This document shows, in pieces, positions 24,908-35,647 of a DNA stretch of 64,000 nt (positions are counted from its first letter, which is position 1; every line of letters begins with the position of its first letter). The translations under genes and the position numbers were made by a program. A model generated the notes under the pieces. The model did not search any database. It was not told the DNA's origin and saw nothing but the letters and a program-made list of their open reading frames with translations. Source of the stretch: Rachycentron canadum (lineage: Eukaryota; Chordata; Actinopteri; Carangiformes; Rachycentridae); the NCBI GenBank assembly GCA_038496675.1, contig CM076669.1, positions 6,690,656 to 6,754,655 on the forward strand, written 5' to 3'.

Positions 24908-27039
24908 GTGAATTAGCATGAAACCATGTGGGAAGAGATGACAGGACAGCAAAACAATGTGCTGATGAGTGAATTCGCCCTCCTCTGATTAGGTATCACA
25001 TTCTGACATTGTTGGCCTCCACCTTTTCTTCAAACCAGCTCTTTCTTATTGCTTCTAACTGTGTATATTATGCCTTACTCTCAGGTGGTTCGTTTCTGTC
25101 TTAGTTTTCAATTAGACCCAGAACAGCCCTTTGTTTGCAAGGGCTTGTATTGGGGAGTATGTGGTGTTTCAGGTGACAAAGTCTAGTTTGAGTAATCAAT
25201 GTGTTTGAATGATGCAAAAAACACAGCACAGATATATTAAATGTAAGGCAACTCTAGAAAGTTGTCACAGTGGCAATAAAATGACTGGCAAAGGGGTTAA
25301 ACAGGGTTCATGTTAACGTTGACAGTTTAATCGCTTCTTTGGCAGTTGCGTCTTTTTGCCAGAGACCAGTGTCCTTAGTGTGATGTTTTGATGTGATGTG
25401 TTAAATCAAGACCTAGTGGAAGTTTCTATCCTGATACTTTTGGTCAATCCAGACCTTCTATTTTCCAAGAACCGTCATTGCACAAATGAACCAGTTTCCG
25501 TAATCTTCTCTCTTTCCTCTAAGACACAGTAACTACAGTGTTTGTGCTGTGGTGCTGTTGATTATGTTGGCTGACGCATTTAGATGTCATTTAATGTGTC
25601 ATGTATCACCCTTTAATGGGAAAACTATATGCTCACCTTATGTACACACATAGTGACAACTGTTTAGTATTGGTGTCACAATGGCAGGAGCACTAAAGAC
25701 CTTTTATGTAGCCTATATTTAATGCATATATGATCTGTGTCTATGCCCATCAAATGCAAACGTGGCCCATTTCTCATCTAAAGTGTGATCAATGTTGACA
25801 TTTGTCCTCAGCCATGAATAAATCCACTTAAGCATCACACATTACCCACTTTAATAGCAAACCATATTTCTTTCAACGTTATCTTCACTTAAACAAAGGT
25901 TTGTAATTTATAAAGGCGCATTTTTTCCCCCCTGCAAGGTGGTTGTTGAACCCATAAAATTCCCAAACAATTGCTTTGTCATCTAAGTGTCACACCACTC
26001 CTTTCCTCATTAGCCTAACTTGTCAATGTCTCCCAGCGTGTTTTTTTCCAATTGTTTCTAAATGAGCACTCTTTAAATCTCATCTGTGCTCTTGCTCTGA
26101 TTTATCATCTGAATAAAAGCTTGGATATGAGGAAAAAAATTTGTTGTGTAAGAGTTTACGATGAAGGTAATGAATCTGAGATGTGTTTTTGTTAATAATA
26201 AAGTTTAAAGGATTTGATGATTAGTGAGCACCCCACAGAGCAAAAGCTGACAAAGCAAAGCAAAGATGCATTACGTTTATATCCAGACAAGTCGGCTGAG
26301 ACTCTTTTGTACCTATTTTCTTTTCTCATTTCTCTGCTTCATTATGAAAGACTCATTTTCTGTGCTGCTGTGAAAGAGGAAGGTTTGATGCACATGGGTC
26401 CTCGTCTGATATTGAGGCGTGAAGCGAAAAGAAGTACTTTTTTCTTAGCATAGGAAGACAAGTGATGTAAATAAGAGAACAGGGAATTAAATTAATCAAT
26501 CAATAGTGTAGGTGTCCTAGGCTTCAGGGTCATGTCCCATGTTCAACACACAGATGATAGTAAGACATAATAAGACAAAACCTGAAAAGAATAAAGATTA
26601 TTTTGGATTCCCCCTGAAAGATGAATAAAGAGGTTGTTATTTAGGACATTTATAAATAAAAACCTAAGACCAAGCTTTAAAGTTAAAAGTGTGTCTTTGC
26701 TGTTAGCCACAGGTGAGTTTTGTCAGTTTTAAACAACATGTGTGCAATTTTGACATTTCTAATTTACATAATCATGTCATTTACATCCTGGCTAGCAAAC
26801 AGTGGCTTATTTTTAGCCAAGGCACCTCCTCTCATCCTCTTCTCCACAATTAGACGAGCAAGTAAAATGCATTCACTGTATAAGCATCTTTTTCTGGGTC
26901 ATAGATAAAAAGTGATGGTGGCCAATTAAGCGAGACATGATTTTAGGATTACTGCTTCTTCGACGTAAAACTGTTGAATGTCGCCATAAAAAGATTTCAC
27001 TGGAGAAAATAGAGCAATATAGACGGTTTCAGGTCTGGC

Positions 27040-27220
27040 TCATGCGACTCTCCACATTTAGCAGAAGTAGTACAATTTAATTAATTTGATTAATCTCATT
27101 AATTTTTACCTTACGGCTCTCTATCAGCTGGCTGCAAAAGTGAATCTGACATCAGACTTATCAGGTGTGCCATTAACAAGATCATTTTGGAAGGAAATTA
27201 TTAATCATGGAATTTACAAG
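27040..27220. promoter_or_regulatory. Candidate homeodomain-rich enhancer
   Basis: Between 27075 and 27108 the sequence has a dense run of overlapping TAAT/ATTA cores (tttaattaatttgattaatc, then tcattaattttt). A further attattaatcatgg lies near 27198. No simple repeat or open frame accounts for this. Such clusters are common in vertebrate developmental enhancers. Confidence 0.28.
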
Positions 27221-27261
27221 AAAAAGGTGCGGATGAAGTTGTAGATTCTGTCTCTGTCTGT

Positions 27262-27263
<2 letters not shown>

Positions 27264-27329
<66 letters not shown>
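27264..27329. repeat. (AC)n microsatellite, about 33 units
   Basis: Almost pure AC repeat with one G interruption near 27295. Confidence 0.95.
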
Positions 27330-27331
<2 letters not shown>

Positions 27332-30300
27332 TATTGTATTATTTGCAAGATAACTGCTAAAATAATAATAAATATTCTTAAGATTTACTATTCCTTACAC
27401 TTGCATGGTGCAGCGTTGCACCATGTTCTATTTTCAGACACACAGCGAGTATTATTATTATCACAGCCATGGCATCCTTCACAACCCAAGGGGCTCCCAT
27501 TTTGTCACAGGTACACAGCACACATTCCATTACCTCCCTCAGCGCTGGCACAAACACACTATCCATGTTTCCCCATAGAGCACGCTGGCAGTGCGTTAGC
27601 CTGCCTGAGTGTAACCTAGCCGGCCCACTATCGCTCGTCTCATCCGTTACACTCTGCTCCCATTCAATCAGAGCCCCACGCCTCAGAGGAGCTGCAGATA
27701 AAATTCTCATTATCTTAGCTCACAGAATTAAAGGGACCAAGACCGAAGGGGCGCACACATACACATATAAAAACAGACACACATACACACACATGCTGTC
27801 TCTCAAGAACGCAAATCTCATACAAAGAAGTACAGTAGACTTCTATCACTTTCACGCACACACATACACACACATGGATCAAACAGGGACTTCTAACTCA
27901 TGCTAACTCTCTTATCCTAATTTGTGCACCAAGGGAGGCTTTATTGCAGGAACAGTTTGTTTCCATCTCAGTGCTCTCTTAAGGAAAGTCTGCTTCAAAT
28001 AGATTCCAACAAAGATCTCTGCAGTGGTGTTCTTTCAGGCTGTTTGTGTTTCTGTGTGTGTGTATGTATATATGTGTGTAGGGCCATTATCCAAATTTGT
28101 GTTCACAGCAGTTTTCACTGTGACACTGTACTCTGCTGTGAGCAAGTAATTTTGTGCTCCCTATCACCACCAATAAAACTATGCGCTTGCCAAAGTCTGT
28201 GATACAGTGTGTGTGTGTGTGTTTGTGTCTGTGCTTGTGAGTATGCACAAATGAAATCCAGCCAACAATTTTTTTTCATTTGACTTTATATGTGTCAGAG
28301 TATCTCTGTAAGGAAAAGTTAGGGGTTTCAGATATTATGTGTGTACAGATATCTCACATCGCGTCAGTGTTTATGAGACCAAATATCTGTATCAGTGCCT
28401 GGGCTCGTGTGCCCCGCAGAGCGAGCGTGAGCTGCACGTGTGTGCAAGTGCATCACCTATAGAGTGTGTGAGTGAGTGTCGCCAGGGGAAATTTCTGCAG
28501 CACATGGAAACCCCATTGTTTATTCATGCTTTCTAAATTGAAGTGTGCATCCCTGTATTCTCGAGGCTGTGCTCTCTTGTGTATAACAGACAGTGAAGGA
28601 GGCAGTGAAAGAAAGGCGAGGTGGGTGGGGGAGGAAGCGGGGCTCTTGAATCAGATTTCCTTTTTCAAAGGCCGACTCCAGCAATTGGTATTCAATAGAG
28701 AAGAAGATAATGAGAGCCATTTGTCCATATTAAAGGTGATTCACAGAATTTTTCTTGACCCTGAATAAGAATCCAATCCAGGCTCCAATGCAGAGCTGCT
28801 GCTCCTTAGTTTCTTATAAGCCCTCTATCGCTGCAGGTATTGGATTGACACATACCTCAAGACCAATCTGAGTTAGATTGTGCATCACAGTGCTTTCTCT
28901 CATGACCCCTTTTTCCAGAATGTTACGCTTTATTGATTGTTTCCATTTACAATCCTACCAGTGCCATGCCTTCCACTATCTCCATCCCGCATAGTCTCTG
29001 AATTGTCAATATCACGCCGCGCCAAGCCCTTGATTTCAAGCCGGGCTTTTTTCCACTTGAATGTTCAATCAATTGATGATGTCTGCACTCATCAGTGGTT
29101 CCGCGATGGAGCTTTCACAGTGTTAGGTGATAAAAATGTTCATCGGAATACCATAATATGATTAGGGTTAGAAACATCGTTTGGTGTGACAAGGAAGCGA
29201 AGTTTGCTCGTCCACTGTGCAGCATGCAAATCAGGTGTTTATGATGAATGCGTTTGTTACCGTAGCTGACGTGTGAATTGAATAAATCAGCATCAGTGTA
29301 ATTTAAAAGCATTGCTTTCACCTGGGGCTCTCAAATATTTGTACCACACTATATACTAAAGGCCCAGCAAGGACAAATGGCTTTCTTTGGCCAGGCACCC
29401 TTAAACTCTGCTCACATCCTCCCATTCCTCTATTCATTAAAAGCAGAAGTAGGTCACCTACAAAATGGCTGCCACTTGGCCACCCTTTCTGTCCCCCTTC
29501 CTGTCAGCATATGTTTCTCTCAGGCCTCAGCCAACAAGAGGCTTCAGAGTAATGCACTCAAACAAAGCACCCTAAAGACAGACAGGCAGGAGATTTATTG
29601 CCCATATTTAAGGCTCTTTTCAATATGCAGTCCTCAGCCAATTTTCCTTTGCGCTGCCTTTAATTACCTGTCTTAATAGGATCTGTGTGAGAGTGGCGGG
29701 ATGTCTTCACAAATGTCTACTTTAGAACGAAGGGATAATTACACAGCCCTGAAATTTGCAGAGATGGCTTTCAAAAGCACGAGAAGAGGAGTGCAAGCAG
29801 AGGGGAGGGGATAGCGAACAATTCCTCTTCTTCTTGTCCTCACAATTTTTATTGTCCAATTTGCTGAGCATAGCTTTCAATTAGGTAAGTCCTACTGTCA
29901 TTGTTTTGTTCTGTGGTGTGAGTGCTTTAGGATTTGTGGATTTCTGAAAGGCTATGACTGAGTGCATACTTATGTGTGTTGTTTGTACTCGTGAGCATTT
30001 CTGTGTGTGTGCGTGCGTGTGCGTGCGTGCGCAGTTGAAGATTTCTTCTGGCTTTCTTGGTTCCCCTTAAGCAATAACCTAAATTCAGACTCCAACTAGG
30101 AGAGAAATGGTTCACAGACCTTCATGTTCGTGTTTGTTTGTTTAATCATATTCATTTATTGATATTCACATTTTTTGACAAAGTCACATGTATATAAACA
30201 GTTTTCATGTTTGTTGTTTACAAACTATGAAGATATGTCCAGGAAGAACTGTGTCGATATTTGAACTCATTCCTCATATGAAGTGTGTCCTGTCAACATA

Positions 30301-31180
30301 AGGTCATACTTTACTACAGATCTCTGATATGAACTGTCTGTGTACAAGCTGCACGCATTGAGGTAATAAAAGTCAACACTGTGGTCCATGAAGTCGGACA
30401 CCCCCAAAGGGAAATCTGCTGCAAAGCGACAGGGTTCTTGTGGCCACAGGAAGACAGAGGTGACCTGTTGCCCTCATCCTGAAGCATTATGGTTCTGTCA
30501 TAGCTGTGAGAAACCACCAAAAGTCTTTGCTAACATGATCAGATGGTGACAGGTCTGACCTCTGTCTGACTGCTCTGCCCACTTGTAGGCTACCTGACTG
30601 ACTGCCCGCCTACTTCCCCTCAGAATCTCATTCCACCTTTGTTTACTTACACCATTGTACTCCCACAGTCAGCAACTCAGCATGCAGAAATCCATCATAC
30701 CCATCAATGCATACAAAGGAGTGTTTAGGCTACTGTATGTTTCTATTGTCAGCATTAGATTAAAGACAGACAGGGAAGTCCAAATAGTGGGTATTAAAAT
30801 ATAGGGAAAAAATTTGAATGACCTATATAGAAATATTTACTCATCGAGTAATTCAAAATCAGATAGAGAATTTTGAGTGGTTTCATTGAAACTCATTGCT
30901 CCTCAAGTCTCACCCTTGAAAAAAGCATCTCATCTGCCTGTGCATAATTACCTCACCCTCTCTGCATATGCTCAACATCAATGCAGAGATTTAACGTAAC
31001 CGGCCGGCCTGCAGACCAGTGCCATGTTCCCCCTGCAGCATGAATATGTATAAGACACTGTTGCAGCACTCAAACTATTTGCATAAAAGATGATGGCCGC
31101 ATAATGTAAGCATGATTTGCAATGCATAGGGAGCATATGAAGGTTGCGTGTTTCATCTCTCCGCAGCACACTCAGCCTCT
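27330..31180. other. Noncoding DNA with scattered GT tracts
   Basis: No gene recognised. Short GT stretches lie at about 28050-28080 and 28206-28222. An octamer sits at 29224-29231 and another at 31077-31084. A clean donor (caattag|gtaagtcc, 29882 on) is not matched by a plausible upstream exon. Frames of up to 145 codons around 27400-27900 are Thr/His-rich translations of CA-rich DNA. Confidence 0.55.
30002..30033. repeat. Alternating GT/GC tract
   Basis: About 32 nt of alternating purine and pyrimidine (tgtgtgtgtgcgtgcgtgtg and gcgtgcgtgcgc). Z-DNA-prone composition. Confidence 0.85.
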
Positions 31181-31236
31181 CATTCTCCTATATTCTGTTC
31201 TTTCCCTGTCACTCTCTCTTTCTTTTCTGCTCACAG

Positions 31237-31332
31237 ATGGACAGGAGAGTCACTCTTGAAATTTTTTGTTACATTGTCAATGTGTTGCACCTTGCATGCA
31301 GTGTCATGACTCCCTCCTGGATAGTTGTGGAG
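31237..31332 (+). other. Candidate coding exon starting with ATG (96 bp)
   Basis: This is preceded by the best-looking + acceptor in the window: a pyrimidine tract from about 31184 ending ttcttttctgctcacag at 31236. The next 32 codons are open and begin exactly with ATG: MDRRVTLEIFCYIVNVLHLA, then CSVMTPSWIVVE. The donor is GTGGAG|gtacag (GT at 31333-31334), of moderate quality. Phase is 0-0. The peptide has a hydrophobic centre (IFCYIVNVLHLACSV) that could be a signal or membrane segment. No family is recognised. CT-rich low-complexity tracts make false acceptors common, which keeps confidence low. Confidence 0.27.
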
Positions 31333-31339
31333 GTACAGG

Positions 31340-31934
31340 GAGTGTTTTTTCTTAGGAAGTAGTGTATAAATAAAGAGAAGTAAAGAGGATCACTTGCAGT
31401 GTTCACTCAGACTGCTGCTGGGACAGCAGGTAATTCACAATAGATTGGAGGCTGAGGAAAGCCAGCTGCCCTGCAGTGAATGGGGAAATGTGAATAAAAA
31501 ACAGTGAATGGGAAAGCGTGTGTACACCTATATATATGTAAGTGCAACTGAAAGTCCTCACTGGAAAAGTGTCTGATCTGTACTCTGTTGTATCAGGAGT
31601 GGATGCACACTGAGGCGGAAGTGTGTGTGAATCTCAGTTTGATTTCTACTTTAGATGTATTGATTCTGTCAATGCTCCAGAGGCGCACAGAGGCTCGCTA
31701 GGATCACGCCTTAGCTTTACAAAATAATGGCCTGTATCTGGAGCCTTTGCTCAGTGGCAACCGTGAAGCCATCTGTTGAATGTATATACACACAGATGCA
31801 ATACAGATGCCCAGCAGGGCTATGACTGTATGAACATTTTTCTGACCACAGTGAAAAAGCTATCCCTGTGGTTTGCTAGTTTATCAGATTATCGCCTCAT
31901 CGTCCACCGCAGTCCCAGTTCAACTCTGAAAAGG
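31340..31934. other. Noncoding unique DNA
   Basis: Nothing recognisable beyond a short tatatatgtaagtgc stretch near 31529. Confidence 0.6.
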
Positions 31935-31986
31935 AAAAATCTAGGTCTCTAAGGATACAGACATATCCTTAGAGACCTCGATTTTT
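31935..31986. repeat. Near-perfect hairpin, 23-bp arms and 6-nt loop
   Basis: The left arm at 31935-31957 (core ctaggtctctaaggata) and right arm at 31964-31986 (core tatccttagagacctcg) are complementary at 22 of 23 positions, with the loop cagaca. This is the strongest inverted repeat in the window and is far beyond chance. Length (52 nt) and loop are short for a canonical pre-miRNA. It could encode a small hairpin RNA, mark a recent palindromic duplication or be paired ends of a tiny foldback element. The text just after it, ctccccacag, also resembles a splice acceptor. Confidence 0.9.
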
Positions 31987-31989
31987 CTC

Positions 31990-32690
31990 CCCACAGCGAC
32001 ACAACTGTTCATGGGGTAGTGTGTGCCATTGGGGTAGTTTTACTGGCCTCCCCCCAATCTGTTACTTCACCAGTGCTCTCTGTGTATCCATCCTCATTGA
32101 GACCAGGCAATAACCAGTACACACCAGCAGTCTTGAAATGATTCACACACTTTTGACAGTCGTGGAGCTCCCTCCACCCACCCCAACCTCCCACAAACAA
32201 CTTAAGGAAAGACCAGATCTTTTATCAACAATAGAATTCACCACCTCATGAGAATGAATGAAATAAATCCTTTTGTCAACTAGGAGTCAAATAAAGTATG
32301 ACCGTAGTGAACAGTTTATCAAGACAACTGTTAGTCGGTTCTGCTGGTGCTGCTCTTTGCTGTTGAACACCCCAGCACCTCCTGTTTGATGTACACAGCT
32401 ATTAAATGAATTTTCCATTTCTAAGCGATGAGCAACATTTTGTTTCTGACTTTCCTCCCCTGCTAGTCTTTATTATCATATTATATTTCTCTAATATATG
32501 CCCACAAATGACATCAGAATCACCACAGTAGCTAGTTTAGAGTCCTAGAGCTGTCTCCACAATTGCATAGTGTAGCTGCAATTATGCAATGATTATTACT
32601 GAGCACATATTGCTGTTGGTTGAGAGACATGCCATCAGTGCTTACAATTACAGTGTAGCACTGATACCTGACCACTTGAGTGATATCACT
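31990..32690. other. Noncoding unique DNA
   Basis: No gene or repeat recognised between the hairpin and the minus-strand exon candidate. Confidence 0.55.
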
Positions 32691-32693
32691 TAC

Positions 32694-32770
32694 CTTAGTT
32701 ACAGATAATAAATCAAAGTCCTCAGGCTCACCACATGTCTGTTCTAAGAAGGTTTTTACAGCATTACCAC
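32694..32770 (-). other. Candidate minus-strand exon (77 bp)
   Basis: On the minus strand, the acceptor taccttctatccccag is followed by 77 nt open in one frame only. It reads GNAVKTFLEQTCGEPEDFDL and continues LSVTK, then a consensus donor ACTAAG|gtaagtga. The other two frames stop within the first 15 nt. Entry is phase 1 and exit phase 0. The peptide is acidic and protein-like, and both splice sites are good. I cannot assign a family. The surrounding 109-codon minus-strand frame (32532-32861) runs through both splice sites. Confidence 0.27.
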
Positions 32771-32779
32771 CTGGGGATA

Positions 32780-33200
32780 GAAGGTATTTACATGATTTAC
32801 CTCCTGTACTTCCTTCCAGTCCTGATAATTGCCACCTCTTTCCTGTACTGATGATTGTCAATCACAAACACCAAGTTCATAACTGACAGTCTGAGAGTCT
32901 AACGATGGATAAATTGTTCGAAAATAAGCCAAAAGCAAAGGAAGAATACGAGACTTTTGAAGTTACTTTCACAGTTATCCTGTTTACAGACGTGACAGTA
33001 TCAGAGATGGAGTTGACCTGGGCACAGTCAGGTAAATGTCAACATTAAGCCTGTGCTGCAGGGAGACACAAAGAGATGTTGCTAAGCATCATAGACCCTT
33101 TTTTTTCTCAGCAAAGAAACAAATTAAATGTGCCACTACACTCCTGTGTTTATTTGAGTTCATTTTCTGTGGTGGAAGTGCAGAACAAAAGAAAAGTTTC
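32780..33200. other. Noncoding unique DNA
   Basis: Nothing recognisable. The text around 32900 (cgatggataaattgttcg) is of unknown origin. Confidence 0.5.
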
Positions 33201-33204
33201 GGGT

Positions 33205-33645
33205 TTTCTTGTACTTGTTCCTTGTATTATTTCGGGGTAGTTGTGTTTTCCTTGAGCATATCTTTTATATGCTTTACTTCTGCTGCACTATATTTCAGAC
33301 TCATATTTTGTACTGTTACAAAAAAATTCGCAATCAGAGAAAGAGTACAAAAATAAATACAAAAGTTTTGGGGGTTTTTTTCTACCCCATTAATCATCTT
33401 ACAACCATTGGGATTTATTTTGCGACCCTCAAGAGAGGGCCGCCAATTGGGCTAAACTATCAGACTGTATATGAAGTAATTAAGACTAGCTCAGCAGTTA
33501 AATGTTGCTTATGCGATTTAATGATATATTACATAATAACAATAGGGGCCATTTTTTTTGCACAAGAAGTGCTTTTTACTTTGGATACTTTAAGTATATT
33601 TTGCTGATGAGACTTCTGTGCTTTCACTGAAGTAAGGTTTTCAAT
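33205..33645 (+). repeat. Teleost dispersed repeat ('tactcaagtac' family), near full length
   Basis: I recognise the order of landmarks of a high-copy interspersed repeat that I associate with percomorph genomes. It has a diverged 'gtacttgtactttacttgag' start (33208-33255), then atgctttacttctgctgcac and tatttcaga (33270 on), then gctaaactatcagactgtat (33450 on), then tagctcagcagttaaatg, then ggggccatttt, and finally ttttactttggatacttta, tattttgctgatgag and tgaagtaaggtttt (to about 33636). The 106- and 132-codon frames that cross it are therefore not genes. Family name and class are not certain to me. Confidence 0.7.
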
Positions 33646-33649
33646 TCAC

Positions 33650-33914
33650 TATGTCTACCTGGAATTGAGGATTTGAAAATATTTATTTTGGATACTTAGT
33701 CATGATCTACCACAGAATCTTTGCAAAGCCGCAATGTATCTGTGACTCTCTGCAGTCGTAGAGCTCATAGCATAGAACAGAATGTACTCTTTTTCTTATT
33801 AACATTCAAATATTCTGCATTAATATATACAAAGACAGTATATATGCAGTATGTGACCAATAGCAAATATTTAGCAGCCAGGGGTTCCTCTATAGATCTT
33901 AGATAAATGGATGT
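33650..33914. other. Short noncoding spacer between two repeats
   Basis: AT-rich sequence with tatatacaaagacagtatat around 33825; nothing else recognised. Confidence 0.5.
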
Positions 33915-34300
33915 AGCCTCTGAAAAGTGGTTGTGCAGCTCAGAGTGAGTGGCTCCGCTGTCGGCATCTCTGCAGTGCTTGATTCTTTCTAACTCTTGGC
34001 TAATTCAAAAATGGGCAAAGAGCAGTGGCGTGTAGCTGAGGATTTGGTGCGTGTTGGTTTGTTACAAGTATACGCTCAACTGCCTGTCGCTGAAAGTGGC
34101 ACACTGAAAGCATGTATAACTTAAGTATAACTTTGAGCCTTATTAAATGTTAAAGTTGGTCATTTTAACATGGGAGTCTATAGGTATTGACTCACTTTTG
34201 GAGCCAGTTTCAAGTGGCCTTTCGAAGAACTGCAGTTTTTTGCACTTCTGTGTTGATTCATATTTCACCCCTGTAGGTTGCCACTTGGCTTCCTCCCATC
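33915..34300 (+). repeat. Teleost dispersed repeat ('aacatgggagtcta' family)
   Basis: Landmarks in order are gtggctccgctgtcgg, aaaaatgggcaaagagcagt, ttggtttgttacaagta, ctgtcgctgaaagtggc, then ttttaacatgggagtctata, ttgactcacttttggagcca, gtttcaagtggcctttcga, agaactgcagtttttt and gtaggttgccacttggc. I know this string as a high-copy element of percomorph fish. Left boundary is approximate. No coding capacity is seen. Confidence 0.7.
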
Positions 34301-35628
34301 AAATCATTTGTCAATAAGAAAATAAGTCAACTCATAGTCTTCATTTGGATTGTGGCCAGAAGGTTTTCAGTGGTTCTCCACAGCGGCAGATGAACTCTCT
34401 GTGGGAAACTAATTTGGTGCTCACACTGTATATAGACAGTTTCTCAGCAGGCTGTCTATATGATTGGGTGTACAGTATTCCCTCTGTCTCTTTCCGCTCA
34501 CTTCGATTCAGCAGTCTTCCCTCTTTCTTTCATTCTTCTGCTTCTTTTTGTCTCTGTTCTCGTCATGGGATGTTGCATCTTCTTCACCTTCCGTAGAATA
34601 AATACTAAAGCTAGACTTATCAAAAGTCTTCTCTCCCCTTTGTCAAACTACAGTATTTATGTCTTCACACATCTCGTCCCTTCTTTATGTCTCTTTTCAT
34701 CGTTCTTCTTCTTATTTTTTCATCCTTTAGTAGCTCCACCCACCATCACTCTCCCTGTTCCTCTCACCTACTCAGTAAGCAGCTTGGGTTTTTAAACTCT
34801 AGGCTATGGCAATAGCACACTGCCCATCTGTCTCGGCAGAGAGTTGCCATGAAATGGCCAACTCCTCAGCATCGCCGTGTGATCCTCTTATATGCTGTGA
34901 GCATGGCTCTCACCCATCTCCCTCTGGGAAGAGTGGAAAGAAAAATTTCCCCTCCTCACCCTGCAAGGCAAAGAGAGACTGTCAGATTTAGACTGAGCAG
35001 TGAGGGGATGGGCTTTCTCATCCTCTCAGGCTCATACTGGAGGGCACAGCTTAAGGGGAACAGGAAGCCCACGGTTGTGGAATTATAAGAGAGACACCCG
35101 GCACATCAGGTTAAGTCTTTTGGCATAGGATTATGGTAAACAGGAAGTGTCCCTTAGCCACAGCAACCAGTACAGTGTTTCATTTTATGGCTTGCAAGCA
35201 AACTGAATAAACCCAACTCTAACCCACAAAAAACTCTACCCATGCATAGTATACCCAGATGCACATTTTGCACACACAGACCCACTCCAATCCAAGATGC
35301 GACAAATATCACTGCAGATAAACCACTGAGTTTGTTACCATGTAAATAAATCTGACTGTTAACACATCCACCCTTAACTGACAATTTATGGTTTACGACT
35401 TTTCCAGTTTACTTCAACTCTCTGGTCACACGAATAACAGAACATGATTACCCACTCATGTGTGGCTTGGCTGGAATAAATTGAAGTAGGTTTATGTGCG
35501 TGTGAAGAAAATAACTCAAATTTGTGCCCTGATTTTTCCATGTCGGATACAGTACAGACATGATTCCCAGCTGGAATTTTGCACCATTTAGATGAGATGG
35601 TTGTGCAGCTCCTACTTGTCTTACTTAC
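34301..35628. other. Noncoding DNA with CT-rich block
   Basis: About 34470-34790 is CT-rich on + (Ser/Leu/Phe-rich artefact frames). A 10-bp perfect stem (atatagacag / ctgtctatat, 34430-34461) is within chance expectation. No gene recognised. Confidence 0.55.
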
Positions 35629-35647
35629 TCTTCTTCAGAGTGGGAAC
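35629..35647 (-). other. Candidate 19-nt microexon
   Basis: On the minus strand, a pyrimidine-rich tract (tttctgtttccttctctctt and, closer in, aaattccttcccag) gives a strong acceptor. It is followed by only 19 nt, GTTCCCACTCTGAAGAAGA, and then a consensus donor, gtaagtaag. A second GT four bases on would make it 23 nt. Such tiny exons are typical of neural genes. The pairing of two good sites this close is unusual, but without flanking exons it remains unproven. Confidence 0.22.

Larger units (their letters stand above)
22345..27040. other. Noncoding AT-rich DNA
   Basis: No gene recognised. Octamer words lie at 22396-22403 and 22899-22906. A poly-A run of 14 lies at 23458-23471. A 12-bp inverted pair (ctcatatctaca / tgtagatatgag) sits at 23616-23627 and 23694-23705. 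The rest is plain unique sequence apart from the possible repeat at about 24105-24245. Confidence 0.6.

Noticed and set aside
33036..33607. Two overlapping + frames of 106 and 132 codons
   Set aside because: They lie largely inside the recognised dispersed repeat, whose consensus is not coding.
34430..34461. 10-bp hairpin atatagacag/ctgtctatat
   Set aside because: Within chance expectation for a window of this size.
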